NCBI GenBank assembly: GCA_965153355.1
Contig: OZ231128.1
Span: 23,126,001-23,190,000 of the forward strand
Origin: Flaccisagitta enflata
Taxonomy: Eukaryota; Chaetognatha; Sagittoidea; Aphragmophora
Reading direction: 5' to 3'
Length of the DNA: 64,000 bases
Part shown: in pieces, positions 46,078-58,905 of the stretch
Layout: each line of letters begins with the position of its first letter
Position numbering within the stretch: the first letter of the stretch is position 1
Translations under genes and position numbers: made by a program
The notes under the pieces: model-generated
The model's database searches: none
Seen by the model: only the letters and a program-made list of their open reading frames with translations
What the model was told of the DNA's origin: nothing

Positions 46078-48678
46078 CAGAGAGTGAGAGAATTTTAACT
46101 TTTTTGTCACTTCTATTACATGATCATTTATAACAAGCACTAAATGGAAAAACTGAAGAAAGAACGAACATTTGAAGGCAGAATCATCTTGCGGCAGAAG
46201 GAAAAACTAATAATAAAACATAAACAACCAAAAGACAAACATACAAAATATCTGGCCATGTCGGCGTTGAAACTTACCTTGACGTATTCGCTGACGAAGT
46301 ACGGCGTTTGAGGTGTGATCTTCTTCTCAAAGGACCGGATGTAATTTTGGAACTGGATCTGGTCGTCGGGAATTCGGTCGAAGTTGACGCGGTCCTCCGA
46401 ATACGGGAACAAAGGCTTCAAGAAAAAGTGACGGTCGCGGAATAGACCTATAAGGAGAGAAAGAGGAAAAAAAATGGAGGATTTCAAAAAATGCAAGGAT
46501 TTATATCAGCAAAAGCAAGAAACTTATTATAAAAGCAGAATAACCATTGTTTACAGAATGAGCTTAATCTGGTAAATTGAGGTTTTTCAAACGAGCAAAG
46601 GAATTGAGACAGAAACTTTCCTTACCTTGTTTCCTAAGCATATCGACGTGTTCCACGGACGAGATCTGATGAAACTCAGGAACTGGCAAGCTCATTCTTT
46701 GGCACTCTTCCAAAAACGCGATCTTGTCATCCAACATGTTCACAGTTGACATCGAATCGTACGACAAAACCTGAAAATAACATCGTAACAATTGCGTTGT
46801 TAATTTGATAAATATACATAAATCTGCCAAGTGGGAAATCGGTAAATCGACACATGTTGATTGGACGTCTAAAACATTGCCACCTCACCTTAACATCGGA
46901 GTTCGACGTGGCGAGTGTGGCTTTGACGCTGCAGTCAGCTGGCGCGGTGACAGTATGGGACACTGGAATCCACCAATCAACGCATCGGTCGCTGATCAAC
47001 CTCTTCACAGCCTCCTCGTAACCGGCTGAAATGGTAAAAACAAAACGATTGAAGAGCCGATCTAGTAATGAAGTCAATTGAACAAACAATCAATTATTCA
47101 CTTTTTTGAATCAACTTATCAGTAATCTTTATAAAGTCAAACAAATTTAATCAAATCGGTTCAAACACATTTTCAAAATTATGCTTAATTGCGTTTTAAC
47201 TGCATGGGTCGAAAATCATTCCAGTCGGTTATATGACAACAGTGGTTTTTACCTGGATCGTATTTGTAGTGGGGCAGAGTGACCCATTCATCGACAGCCA
47301 TTGAAAATCGGGCCGCGTTCCATCGAAACGGTTCCATGTCCGCCAAAATTACTCGGTGTCCTACCGACTTCATGAATCGGCATACCTGTGTAGACGATGA
47401 GAGTTTACATTGTTTAACATGACGAAATAAAAAACAAACATTGAACGGGGACAAGAAATGTAATCATACAAAACTGTGTTTTTGGGTGCGACAAAGCACC
47501 TTTGTAACAGGCTGTGTCCGTTGGTTTGTTGGTTTGTCGGTCGGTAAGTAACGCACCTCATTGGCCTAATTGGCCTTTTTATTTCTAAACGGCATATGAA
47601 AAATATTTATAAGCTTGCCGTCCTACCTGAAGTCCTTTGGTGTGCGGGGCGCCGGTCACCAAGACGGTTTTGACGCCAAACTTTGAGACGTTTTTGGTTT
47701 TTGTGTAGAAATTGAAGCCGAGGAAGTGAAACAGATAAGCGAAACAAATCCAAGGCAGCAAAAGGCAGAAAACCAACGGCATCGTCAGGACCAGAAACAT
47801 CATGTATTGAACACCCTGTGAATACGAATAAAGAGAGGGCGTCATTTTAGTGGAAGCCGGAAGGTCGTTCAAGTGACCTGTAGCTCCCCACAACGTTTTT
47901 GGTTTTGCACCCACTTTTTATTTTTCCAGTCTCATGAAAATGGGTATCCTTAATATCTTTTACTTGTCAATAATTAACAGAAGTAACAAATGCTGAGGCC
48001 CGAGATATTTTTTTTCAAAGTTGCCGCCAGGGTTACAATGAATTTTTTTCTGAGTCAGACTGAATGTTCCACCATTCTTTTTTTAAAACTATTAATGATT
48101 CAAAAAAAAAAAAAAAAAAATTGCCTTCTCTTCATCAAACTTTAATTTCAAAAGAAAAATGACTAGCAAAACCGTCATTTACTCTTCAGGGACCCGTTGG
48201 GTTGACTCAGTCCTATAAAGCAAATCCAGTCCTATAAAGCAAACCCAGTCCTATAAAGCAAACCCAGTCCTATAAATTTTTAACAACGTTGAAACACGCT
48301 TGAAATACGCTTGAGAAACGCACATCGAGATTGAGGCATTAAAAATTTCAATTTCATACTGGATGTTTTATATTTTACTTTCCACATAAAAAAATTCTAA
48401 ATCTTTTTTTGCATGATAAATAAAAATGAAATAACGATTTACCTTCGCATTGCGCCGATCGTACGATTTGAGATGCCGGGTTGCCTTTGCATCTCCGTAA
48501 ATCACTCGCTCCAGGAAAGGAGGCAGAAGCGCTGCATGGAAAGGACCAAACAATCATGAAACCATGTGACAAAATGGAAACGTCTTTCAAAATAGAAATC
48601 AATTTATTTGTTGTTGTTGTTGTTGTTGTTGTCATTGTTGTTGACAATCGGTCAATTACCTGCAAGACTAGCTTCCAT
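45219..48678 (-). CDS. Membrane-anchored ATP-grasp ligase, MysC-like (mycosporine-glycine synthase family)
   Basis: Nine exons, all GT-AG and phase-consistent: 48678-48660, 48531-48443, 47815-47627, 47385-47253, 47025-46889, 46770-46626, 46447-46278, 45983-45782, 45538-45219 (TAA); 1404 nt, 467 residues. Residues about 40-68 form one hydrophobic segment. A pre-ATP-grasp fold follows (KTVLVTGAPHTKGLQ, GHRVILADMEPFRWNAARFS, VDWWIPVS). The ATP-grasp core has NMLDDK (about 200-205), HFFLKP with Lys248, CFDFM with Asp354 and AIECNPRLHS with Glu368 and Asn370, the usual ATP and metal residues. Order, length and motifs match cyanobacterial MysC, which joins 4-deoxygadusol to glycine; related fungal and bacterial ATP-grasp ligases exist, so the substrate is inferred. 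The C-terminus carries an Asn/Asp/Ser insert and ends earlier than cyanobacterial MysC. No MysA or MysB partner is in the window. Converges with CFAP57. Confidence 0.85.
45601..45710. repeat. (GA)n-(GACA)n in the last intron of the ATP-grasp gene
   Basis: Reads as CT-rich on the coding strand, upstream of the acceptor at 45539. Confidence 0.95.
45990..46076. repeat. (GA)n forming the polypyrimidine tract of an ATP-grasp acceptor
   Basis: On the coding (minus) strand about 85 nt of CT ends in TTCCCCAG directly at the acceptor of exon 45983-45782. Confidence 0.9.
47478..47577 (-). mobile_element. Short CCG-like element with GGTGC hairpin, in an ATP-grasp intron
   Basis: TTTTTGGGTGCGACAAAGCACC (stem GGTGC, loop GACAAA), then GTCCGTTGGTTTG and TCGGTCGGT units and a GGCC..GGCC end. 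It resembles the copy at 51810 in inverse orientation. Confidence 0.55.
48205..48277. repeat. 20-bp tandem repeat CCAGTCCTATAAAGCAAACC
   Basis: Four copies in the second intron of the ATP-grasp gene. Confidence 0.85.
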
Positions 48679-48885
48679 CGTAGCTTCTTGTAGACGAGAG
48701 TAGGTAAAGATTTTAGAGGGCTCCAGTAACCAACTTTTTCCCGGAGACAAAAAGTATTTCGACTAGTGATCCGCTTGAAGGCAGAAATGTCGAGTAAAGT
48801 TAGAGAAGGTTGTATTGATGTCTGATGGCGTTTATCTTTTAGCAAGAGACAGCTGTCAATTGATGTCTTCGTTTCCATCTTGCGG

Positions 48886-48893
48886 CTTTTATA
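48886..48893 (-). promoter_or_regulatory. TATA box candidate for the ATP-grasp gene
   Basis: TATAAAAG on the minus strand, about 208 nt upstream of the ATG. Two out-of-frame ATGs lie between, one just after the box (CAAGATGG), which would open an upstream frame overlapping the real start. Confidence 0.4.
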
Positions 48894-48959
48894 TGCATCG
48901 AATCTCCATCTGCTTCTCCTTCTCCTCCTATTATTCCACATTGCATAAAGCAAATTGTA

Positions 48960-49015
48960 TAATTTGCGCTAGTGCTCTCCCCTTATGAAATCCACCACGG
49001 TCATGGGTATGTTTT

Positions 49016-49056
<41 letters not shown>

Positions 49057-50360
49057 TTTTAACTTTTTTTCTCTCTATCCATTTTTTTCCCCAAGCCGAA
49101 CGAGCTTGCTCGAGCTTCGAGCAAATCCCAATTTTGGACGTGGACACGCGACTCTTTCAGTTGCTGTCGGGCCGGATCACTGAACACTTGCCCAATGTAA
49201 CAGGTTCATTCCGCGCATCGGGGTGCGCTCCAGAACCACCGACTCGCCATCATTGTAGAAGTGTCATCGCTTCTGCTGCTGCATTGAATAAGTGTTGAAT
49301 AAGGTTGCAAAGGTTGGGTGACATACCTAACTACCTGGTGCGTCATACCAAACCAATTTTTGCTACTCCAACTGACCCTATGAGGTCCCAAACAGGGGTA
49401 GAAGGGCCTGTTTGGGCCTGTCCCGCTTTTGTCCCTGCCGGCAAATTGCAAGTTTTAGCAATCAAAAAATGTCAATCAGGGTTATCCCATAGCTTGTAAG
49501 CAATCTTTATCCATCCATTGATACGCGTAAAAAATTAGAACTCAATTTTTCAACTGTAAGACGGAAAAAAATGACTTTTAATTATAATACTCTTCCCCCT
49601 CATTTTTCCATCATTTTTCTTTCTTAAAATAAGATAAGCTATCAGTTTTTTTTTGTAAGCCTATTATTATTCAAACATTAAGAATTTTTTCTTTTGTCAT
49701 TGCATTAACAACTAGTTGAAGGACATTTCCTCCAAATTTCAAGGATTTTTTTCCGTTCCATTTTGGAGAAATCAACATTTTCTTAGAGCGATTCAATTCA
49801 AAGGTGACCCTTGTTGGTGGCAGGCGTTCATATTTTGAAAATCTTCCGGGGCACACGATTTTTTCTTATCAAATTTCCGACATGCTTATCATTTTTAGTC
49901 GTGTGCCGGAAAATTCTATCAGCCATTTTTGGTTGATTGACCAACCGTCCCTCCATTTGCCACAAAGTTGTAAGCATTTTAAGTGTTTTTGAGGCATCCA
50001 AAAGCATTTGTTGTTCAGACTGCTGTTTGTCAGTAGCTCTGTCTGTCCATCACAGATTGTCCATCCTTCACAAGTCGTTAAAAAGTTTTTTATGTTTTTT
50101 TTATATTTTTGAACATGAGACGACAATCTTGAAGGAGTAAACAGCTTGTTTGGAGTTTTTTTTTCTTCAAAAAGTCAGTCTGTCTGCCTGACTTTTAACT
50201 GAAAGTACCGATGCAAGCGACATTGGTCTAATGATTTTGTTCCCCTTTCACATAGCAATGAAAATGAAAGGAAAAGACACAGAGAAAGATAAGTAAAATA
50301 CTTGTTTTGCTTTACAGGTGCCAAAATAGAATAGACAGGCCCTTGCCGCTTAGATGACAG
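48960..50360. other. Intergenic, no gene recognised
   Basis: A CT run at 49019-49052, a CCG-like fragment near 49138 (GTGGACACGCGACTCTTTCAG), and otherwise unique-looking AT-rich DNA. Short frames near 49200-49450 have no recognisable domain. Confidence 0.5.
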
Positions 50361-50464
50361 TCTCAAAACCAAAATGCTTGACCTTTCGATTTCATCTCTG
50401 TCTCTCTGTCTGTTTGTCTGTTTCTTTGTCTGTTGGTCTGTTTGTCTGTCTGTCTCTATCTCTA

Positions 50465-50537
<73 letters not shown>

Positions 50538-50540
50538 TTT
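50465..50540. repeat. (CT)n abutting a minisatellite element
   Basis: CTGT/CT units pass directly into TTTTTGGGCAGCGG. Confidence 0.92.
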
Positions 50541-51365
50541 TGGGCAGCGGCCCGGAAGGGGACAAAGTCCTGTAGAACACAGGGGGACTTTTGTTTGTGC
50601 GTCTGTTTGTCCGTTCGTTTGTTAGTCCCCCCCCTTCATCAGACCCCTCAGACCTCAAATCCTGCCTCTCAGGCCTCAAATCCAGCCTCTCAGGCCTCAA
50701 ATCAAGCCTCTCAGGCCTCAAATCCGGCCTCTCAGGCCTCAAATCTGGCCTCTCAGGCCTCAAATCTGACCTCTCAGGCCTATGATCTGGCCTCTCAAGC
50801 CTCAAATCTGGCTTCTCAGGCCTCAAATCTGGCCTCTCAGGCCTCAAATCTGGCCTCTCCGGCCTCAAATCTGGCTTCTCAGGCGTCAAATCTTGCCTCA
50901 CAGGCGTCAAATCTTGCCTCTTAGGCATCAAATCTGGCCTCTCAGGCCTTTAATCTGGCCTCTCAGGCCTCAAATCTGGCCTCTCAGGCCTCAAATCTTG
51001 CCTCTCAAGCCTCAAATCTTGCCTCTCAGGCCTCAAATCCAAATTCTCAGGCCTCAACCTGGCCTCTCATACCTCAAAATCAGCCATCTAAACCTCAATT
51101 TATTGCACTCAGGCTTCAAATCCATCCTCTGGCCTTTCAAGCCTTAATCCAGCTCTCTCAAGCCTCAAGTCAGCTCTCTTAACTTATGCTTCCAATCAGC
51201 AATGTCAGGCCTTAAATCAGCCTTCTTAAACCTCAGTTTAGGCTCTTAAATGCCTTCAGTCTGCTCTCTATAGCATCTCATCAACTTCTTCAGGTAGGAC
51301 AAACAAAAGTCCCCCTGTGTTCTACAGGACTTTGTTCCCTTTGGGGTCGCTGCCCTGCTTCCCCT
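50540..51365. mobile_element. Minisatellite element with inverted ends, longest core
   Basis: GGGCAGCGGCCCGGAAGGGG, AAAGTCCTGTAGAACACAGG and GGGGACTTTTGTTTGT at the left; the inverse (ACAAACAAAAGTCCCC, CTGTGTTCTACAGGACTTTG, CGCTGCCCTGC) at 51300-51358. The core has over twenty CTCTCAGGCCTCAAATCTGGC units. This is the clearest member of the family. Confidence 0.85.
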
Positions 51366-51401
51366 CACTCCAATTCACAATCACTCAAAGCAGGGCAACG
51401 G

Positions 51402-51402
51402 G

Positions 51403-51460
<58 letters not shown>
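51402..51460. repeat. (CT)n microsatellite
   Basis: CT run directly after the GGGCAACGGGTATC tail of the minisatellite element. Confidence 0.93.
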
Positions 51461-51809
51461 CTTTTCCTATTTTTTCTATTTTTTTTTCCTTTTTTCCTTT
51501 CCTCCTTATCTTTTTCCCCCTTCCCTCTCCTTCCTTTCCTTCCAACAAGCTTCCTCCTATTCCGAGGCACGTCGTGCCTCGTGCCTTCAAAATATGAACC
51601 CCTGGAATGGTGGTGTCACACTTGTGTCACACTATAATTCATACTCTGTCACGGCATAGTAATATGATTAACGAAAAATTCATCTATAGCTAGTATAGGA
51701 CTAGAAAGATGTTGAAATTCTGTATCTACACCTAAAATTCTTAACTCTTAAAAAGTCTTAACTTTTGTTCGTTTGGACACAGTGAAATTACAAAGTTGAT
51801 CACTACTGA

Positions 51810-51910
51810 ACAAGGCCAAGTAGGATTGTTGAACAAATGCGTTACCAACAGACAGGCCAACCAACTAACGGACAGAGCCAGTTATAGAGGTGCTTTGTCG
51901 CACCTAAAAA
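51810..51910 (+). mobile_element. Minimal CCG-type element, 100 bp, GGTGC hairpin
   Basis: ACAAGGCCAAGTAGG start, CCAACCAACTAACGG core, end AGGTGCTTTGTCGCACCT + AAAAA (stem AGGTGC/GCACCT). Confidence 0.7.
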
Positions 51911-53340
51911 GAGAGTGAATTGTAGCGCTCGCCGACCAAGCCTTGTAGTTAATTCTTTGTTTCCACACAGCGCTTCCCACACAAAAACGCAATGCTCCTT
52001 CGCCTTGATGTAGTAAAATTTCTTAAAAATTGAAATTGGCATATCCCAAAAAACATTTGAGCTAGCCACATGAAAATTTGAATGGTTGATACCTAGATCA
52101 AGAGAGTCCTTTACCTTAATTCTTGTGCGTCTCAAAGAATGTCGAGTGGTGCAAACAGACCAACCAATCTACCAGAAAAAAAAAATGGCATAACTTATGA
52201 AAAATGGTCCGATCTGGTTGAAATTTTGCACGAATTTTCCTTTAAAGATGCTGGCATGAAACAGAGTTTGGTGAAAAATTTTTTCTTCCAACACGCTCAC
52301 CATATGACGTATTAGAATGAATCTTAGTTGGTCCACGTTGTTTAAACTGAAGTCTGTAAATGACGCATGCTGCAGATATTGAATAGAAGATAATATTCGT
52401 GGTCAGATTTTTTTCTTTCTCTTTTTTGTGTTTTCCGTTCAAACTGATAGAATCTAAAACACTTTGACACTGGCGCAATTAAAATAGAGATCAGGTTATG
52501 GCCAATATGCGCGCCTCGTTGAATAACAACAAGTGAATGAATGAATGAATGAATGAATGAATGAATGAACGACAAAGTGAAAGTGAATGTGGGGAGGCAA
52601 GAGAGGTGACAGAATGAAAGAAGCCGTAATCGGCATGCGTGATTTTAACAAATGCGATAGACCAACAGACTGATAGACCAACCAACCAATGGCACGACAT
52701 GAACTCTTATAGATGTGGGAAGATGCACATGAAAAGAATTATGTACTTTTTTACCTTCTCACCACAGTCTTGCCTCATTCTCATTCATGCTCGAATGCAC
52801 ATCGACTCAATATGACTCCTAAACACTATCAGTCTGCACTCAACTATTAGGGAAATGTTTTATCCTTAGAAGAATGCCCTTACTACAAATTGAGCGAACA
52901 ACTAAATTGACTTCAGTCCAAAAACCGTGGATTCGATTCCAGTACACAAATACATATAAATGTGGTGAGCGTGCCAACAGTCCACCCAGCCAGAAATGGT
53001 GCTTATTTAGAAAAAAGTCAAAATTTGAAGATTTGAAGACTTTTTGAGTTCCACGAAGAGAAGTTGTTTTCCCTTTTTTTCATGAGGCGAGGGGAAGTTG
53101 GTGCTTTTTATGGGCCGAATGAGACTACGCATGAAATTTTTAGCTAAGAAAGAGCTTATTCTCCTGTTTGAGATGACGCCTAGCCTAGCAGAATTCTGTG
53201 CGATTGATAGTTTTGGAGCCATGATTCTTTTAATCTTTTTTTATTTTTTTATTTTTTTGCATTTTTTTATAATTTTTCAAAGATCAATATTTTTCATTCA
53301 TTCTAATTTAAGGCTTTATGTATCTTAAAATTAGTGAAAA
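51911..53340. other. Intergenic, no gene recognised
   Basis: AT-rich with a (GAAT)n run at 52536-52570 and ACCAACCAACCAAT fragments typical of CCG-type cores. A 76-residue plus-strand frame at 53098 lacks domain features. Confidence 0.5.
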
Positions 53341-53439
53341 TGATGCTAGCTCTCTAATAACTCATGCTCTGTCTGTCAGTCTGTTTGTCCATCTGTCTGT
53401 CTCTCTCATCTCTCTTTACTCTTTTGACTTTCTTGTTTG

Positions 53440-53761
<322 letters not shown>

Positions 53762-53993
53762 TCTTTTCTCCCAGCATTTACGACTTTTTTCCTAGGGCGG
53801 TTAGCCGCCTTAATTGGTAGAGATTTTTTCAAAAATTCAAAAAATCTAAAAAATTTCAGTAACATGATCATACGCAATTGCTTGAACATCTTCATCAAGA
53901 ATTTGACTGTCATATTGATTTCCTTATTGTGTTTTACTAAATCTTTAAATAATGAAATTGCCACTAATGTCTAAACAGGCATAATTTGTATGA

Positions 53994-54224
53994 ACAAGGC
54001 CGGATACACGGCTACCCCAGTCGCGTGCGGGTGGGCAGGGGCCATAATTGAGGTCACTCCATCATTTGGGCAGGAGCAGTGAGGCCAAAAACCGCAAAAA
54101 CCCAAAAAAAGTAAAGTGTGACGGACGGACGGACGGACCGACGGACCGACGGACCGACGGACGGACGGACCGACGGACGGACCGACAAAGCGGGTTGTAG
54201 AGTCGCGTAGCACGCGACTAAAAA
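53994..54224 (+). mobile_element. CCG element copy, complete
   Basis: ACAAGGCCGGATACACGG, left motif AGTCGCGTGCGGG, (GACG/GACC)n core, end AGTCGCGTAGCACGCGACT + AAAAA. Confidence 0.9.
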
Positions 54225-54518
54225 TGAGCTCACGTAAGAAAATCCAAGCATTGATTCCTATATAATATAAGGGAAGCTACATGATGTTTTATTCAATTTT
54301 CAACATTTCAAACTTGTTGAATTTCCCCCGGTCCACGGACCCTGTTTCATGACATTAACCATCATCATAACATGTGACTGATTTTGAATTGTTCCTCATG
54401 ATGCATCATGTTGCGTGGAAAAGATCATGTTGCGTGGCAAAGATTTGCTTTTTACTGGAGCCATAGAAAAGTATATTTTGGGCAAAAATAGTGTCAAATT
54501 GGGTTTCAGTAATCTAAA

Positions 54519-54775
54519 CAAGGCTAAGTACACTTTTTATTTTTATAAGAACATCATTTTTGGCCGAAGCCTTCAAAAGAGATAAAGATAGCTACTAATA
54601 AAAAAACTACGGTGTTCTTAATTTTGGGGCAATTTCAAGCCTTCATGTTCTTATAAAAAATAAAAAAAGTGTAGCCCAATAGGTGAGAAGCGACGTGTGG
54701 ATCGTCGAATGAATGCGTTACCGGCCAACCGACCGACGACCGACCAACCAACCGACCGACGGAAATAGCCTACTT
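54519..54775. repeat. Hairpin-forming CCG-like element
   Basis: ACAAGGCTAAGTACAC start, then an inverted pair (TTTTTATTTTTATAAGAACAT and its inverse at about 54645), then ATGCGTTACCGGCCAACC and CCGA units. The terminal hairpin is not evident. Confidence 0.5.
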
Positions 54776-55095
54776 GTCTGAGATCATTCACAGTTAAGAA
54801 AAGATATACATGGTGATATGGCTATCTAACCATAAAAAAAAAAATTCAAGCCCATCGGGAAGCCGCTCTAACACACACACACGCACACACACAGAAACAC
54901 ATACAAAAGCTCACCCATTGATTCCCACACTTACAAACAGATAACGCATCGCCGATCGATGTCAATGTGACTTGTTTATTTCAGTTTTCATCTTCTTTTT
55001 TTCCTCGCGCCTTTACTTGTCTTCTTCCTTCTCTTCCTTTTCCTTCATCGGCCTAGTTTCAAAACAGAATCGCCGCGCTGCCTCATCGGCGTCGC

Positions 55096-55440
<345 letters not shown>

Positions 55441-55444
<4 letters not shown>

Positions 55445-57860
55445 TCTGAGCCAGCGCGAATTGTTATCAAATCATTTAGTCTTTTGTTATCAAATCGTTT
55501 GGCCGTCTTTTGTTTCCAATTGTGGTTACATAACATGTTAATGAGGATTACTAAGTCTCCTAGCCATGACTCTCGACAACCACAGCGCCCTCTTGCCCCC
55601 CCTTGCGTAAGCCTTTAGGTCTTATGACCGTGTTCTATTTTCAATTGGTCGGTCGAATCCTATAACTGGGCACTGTCGTTTTGCACTTGTTTTTGTTTCA
55701 CGAAATCCTAACCGCATCCCCATATCCCTGCCCCTACCCCACCCCTAACCCCACCCTGAGCACTTGGGTTGGGAGCCCTCAAACTTTCCTGTTGAAGAAG
55801 GGGATAATAAACAAGTTTTTTATAAAAGATTATTGTTAAACAACTGATGAAAGTATTTATGTAAGTACATTTGTTTGTGCATTCATTTGTTTTATAGATT
55901 TAAAAAATGAGCCTCTTAACGGTAAAAAATTCTAGAAAACACAGGCTGAGTTAAAATATGATGTTTCGTCCGAAATAAAGTGTGTTCCACTTACAACTAT
56001 TGAGATCACTTACACAAACAAAAGGAATTGAGGGCCGGATATTTGTCTTTTTACTTTAATCCTTTCTAGACATTTTATTCAAACGGCAATGTTGCTATTG
56101 TCGGATATCATGCTCTGTCACACCCGGCCTACCGTCATCGACAATCGCAGAATGCAGATATTGATAAAGTAGAGACTAATTTTTGTCTCACAAGTTACAG
56201 AGGAAATGATTTTTTGAATGCTGTTACTCTGCTGTTACTGTTAAGACGGCATGCGATCATATGATTGGTATACATTAAATCTAATTTATTGATGATCTAA
56301 CCAATCAATTGAATAGGGTAAGAAAACATGAACAAGAGAATCACAACTTTTTACAACTTCGTTTTGAAAGACTGGATAAAGTGGAAAATTTAAACGTCAG
56401 ATATCGATGTGGCGACAAATATATGGTAAACAAGGCCGGATACACGGCTACCCCCTACGCGTGCAGGTGGGCAGGGGCAGTGATAAGGTAGGTCACCTGG
56501 TCATTTGAGCAGGAGCAGTGAGCTCAGAACGCTTAAAAAGGCCGAAAGATTGAGAAGGGGATCGACCCACCGATCAACCGACTGATGGAACGACAAAGCG
56601 GGGTGTAGAGTTGCGTAACACGCGACATAAAAAGCTACGACGTCTCGTTATATGATGGGATGCGATTGAATGAGCGTCGAATTGGGACTGACTGTTTAGT
56701 TATGGGCTAAAGGCTCTGAAAATAGGAACATCTTAAGAACATATGAAGCTATCAAAGTGCAAGAAAAAATTGACGCTAATATAGATACTTTTAGAAATGG
56801 ATAAAACATCTGAACCCGAGTGCCATTATAGTAATGATGCACTATTCTTCATTTGATGTTATAAAAATGTTTTTGTAATCAATAATTCTGCAATTTAATC
56901 CTGATTAAATTGAAATTGATCAAATAAATGGAAAACGCACTAATGACCTCGAATACGCTCCCTGTCCATTCGCACGCGACTTGGGTATCCATGTATCCGG
57001 CATTGCAATGAAAAATGCATCTATTATCCGTAAAGGATAGTAAGCAACTAATGATTTGTATAGTATTTTAATTCAAACACTTCGAGAGCATTATAGGCTT
57101 TATTTGGCCTTGAAATAAGAACATGAAGCCATTGAAGAAAAAATGATGCACCGATGAAAAAAGTTAATAAGGCAATTATGGCTCACGTTATTGTGAAAAT
57201 TGGCACGAAATAAGTAAAAAAATAGTAGTCCACTTAAGGTACTCAATAAATTTCAAGCTGAGTGTGTTATGTCCTGTCTTTGGGGAACAAATAAAGAGAC
57301 GCCTTATGCTCATTGAAACAGGAGATACAGTAGAGATTCTCTAGGACAAATTTGGAGTCAGAGGATGCTACAACAATGTTTGTTACATTGATGTTGCCAG
57401 ATTAAAAAGTGAAAAAAGTAGAAAGACAGTGAGAAGATGTTTTTTGTGTGTTTTGCCATTTCGCCATAAATGCGAAGTGTGCAGTGTGCACCTTTTCATG
57501 TTCAGGAGACTGAGATTAAACACATCCATTATGGACCAGCAAACGGATAGACTGACAGACACTCAGATGTGGATAATTGGGCCTGGGCCGTAATGCAAAA
57601 ACCACCTCCTAACCAATTATTTCACTAGTTTTGACCTGCCCCCATCGATGTATCGAGTGATTACTATTCCCTAATCAATGATGTCGCGAGTAATGAACCA
57701 ACTGAAACGAACAACATTTTTAGTCATTTATAAGAGGGCCATGTAAGAAGTGGTAAGTGCAGTGGGTGGTTAGTGATGAACTACCCCTTTGTTCACTTGA
57801 AAGAAGGTTCGTTCTACTGAGTTAATAAGCTTTTTGAACTCACAATCCCTGCCCAAATAC
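55441..57860. other. Intergenic with one CCG element
   Basis: AT-rich DNA with no recognisable exon; the CCG element at 56430-56633 is listed separately. Confidence 0.5.
56430..56633 (+). mobile_element. CCG element copy
   Basis: ACAAGGCCGGATACACGG start; end AGTTGCGTAACACGCGACAT + AAAAAG with a partly decayed stem. Confidence 0.78.
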
Positions 57861-57873
57861 TCCAGTGACCTTT

Positions 57874-58905
57874 TTAAGCAGCAGCCCCAAAGGGCCGATG
57901 TCCTGTAGGACTCAGGGGTGAATTTCCTGACATCCATCCGTCTGTCCATCTATCTTTCCGTCCGTCCATCTATCCATCCCCCCCCCTGAGGCATCTCAGG
58001 CCCCTCATGGACATCATATCAGCCCTATCAGGCCCCAAATCAGCTCTCTCAGTCCTCAAATCAGCCCTCTCAGGCCCCAAATCAACCCTCACAGTTAATA
58101 GTCGCAAAAGCGTTAGATGGTCAGCGGTACCCATGCCCTGCCTAAGTTGGTTGTGGTTAAAGTTGAGGGGGGAGCAGGGCAGCGGCCCCAAAGGGGTCGA
58201 TGACCTATGCTTTCACACATATGGGGGATTTTCTCCTCCTCCTCCTCCTCCTCCTCCTCTGTCTCCTCCTCCTCCTTCGTCCCTCCCCCTCAAATCCCAG
58301 TCTCAAGGCCCAAATTCTAGTTTCAAGGCCCAAATCCCAGTCTTGAGGCCTTAATCCCAGCCTCAAGGCCCAAATCCTAGCCTCAAGGCCTAAATCCTAG
58401 CCTGGAGGCTGAGATTTGGGCCTCAAGGTCAGGATCTGGGCCTCTTGGCGGTGATTTTGACCTTGAGTCTGAGATTTGGGCTTCACAGCTAAAATCTGGG
58501 CCTCCAGGCAAGGATTTAGGCCTTGAGGCTAGGATTTGGGCCTTGAGGCTGGGATTTGGGCCTCAAGACTGATATTTGGGCCTCGAGACTGTAATTTGGG
58601 CCTCGGGACTGGGATTTGAGGGGGGGACGTAGGAGAAGGAGGAGGAAAAGAAGGAGGAGAAAATCCCCCGTATGTGTGAAAGCAAAAGTCTTCGACCCCT
58701 TCCTAAGGTCAAAATCAGCCTCAAATATCTCCTCTCAGGTCTTAAAAATGCCCTCATCTCATATAAGCCCTTGGACCATCTGCTCCAAGCTATCAACTGC
58801 CCTCAAACATGCCTAGTCAGGACACCAGGAAATTCTCATCACTCTTTCAGCTGATATCGCTCCAAGCAGGACATTGGGTACCGCTGACCATGTGCGATCC
58901 TTGGA
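57874..58905. mobile_element. Two or three nested or fused minisatellite elements
   Basis: Left end AGCAGCCCCAAAGGGCCGAT and GTCCTGTAGGAC at 57874; then GGTCAGCGGTACCC (58118) and GGGCAGCGGCCCCAAAGGGG (58177) of a second copy. Inverted ends GCTTTCACACATATGGGGGA (58209) and TCCCCCGTATGTGTGAAAGC (58663) flank GGCCTCAAGGCCCAAATCC units. A GGGTACCGCTGACCATGTGC tail is at about 58875. Confidence 0.65.

Noticed and set aside
48375-48953. 192-residue minus-strand frame overlapping the start of the ATP-grasp gene
   Set aside because: It runs across the exon 1-intron-exon 2 junctions in another frame and includes a poly-Thr microsatellite; at best its start is an upstream open frame.
49206-49451. 81-residue minus-strand frame with several Trp and Cys
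   Set aside because: No recognisable domain, splice borders or codon bias; part of the sequence resembles a CCG-type fragment.
50392-50931. 179-residue minus-strand frame with regular LRPERPD repeats (also 3822-4229 and 18397-18672)
   Set aside because: The 7-residue periodicity is the 21-bp minisatellite read in frame; the frame opens equally on the other strand.
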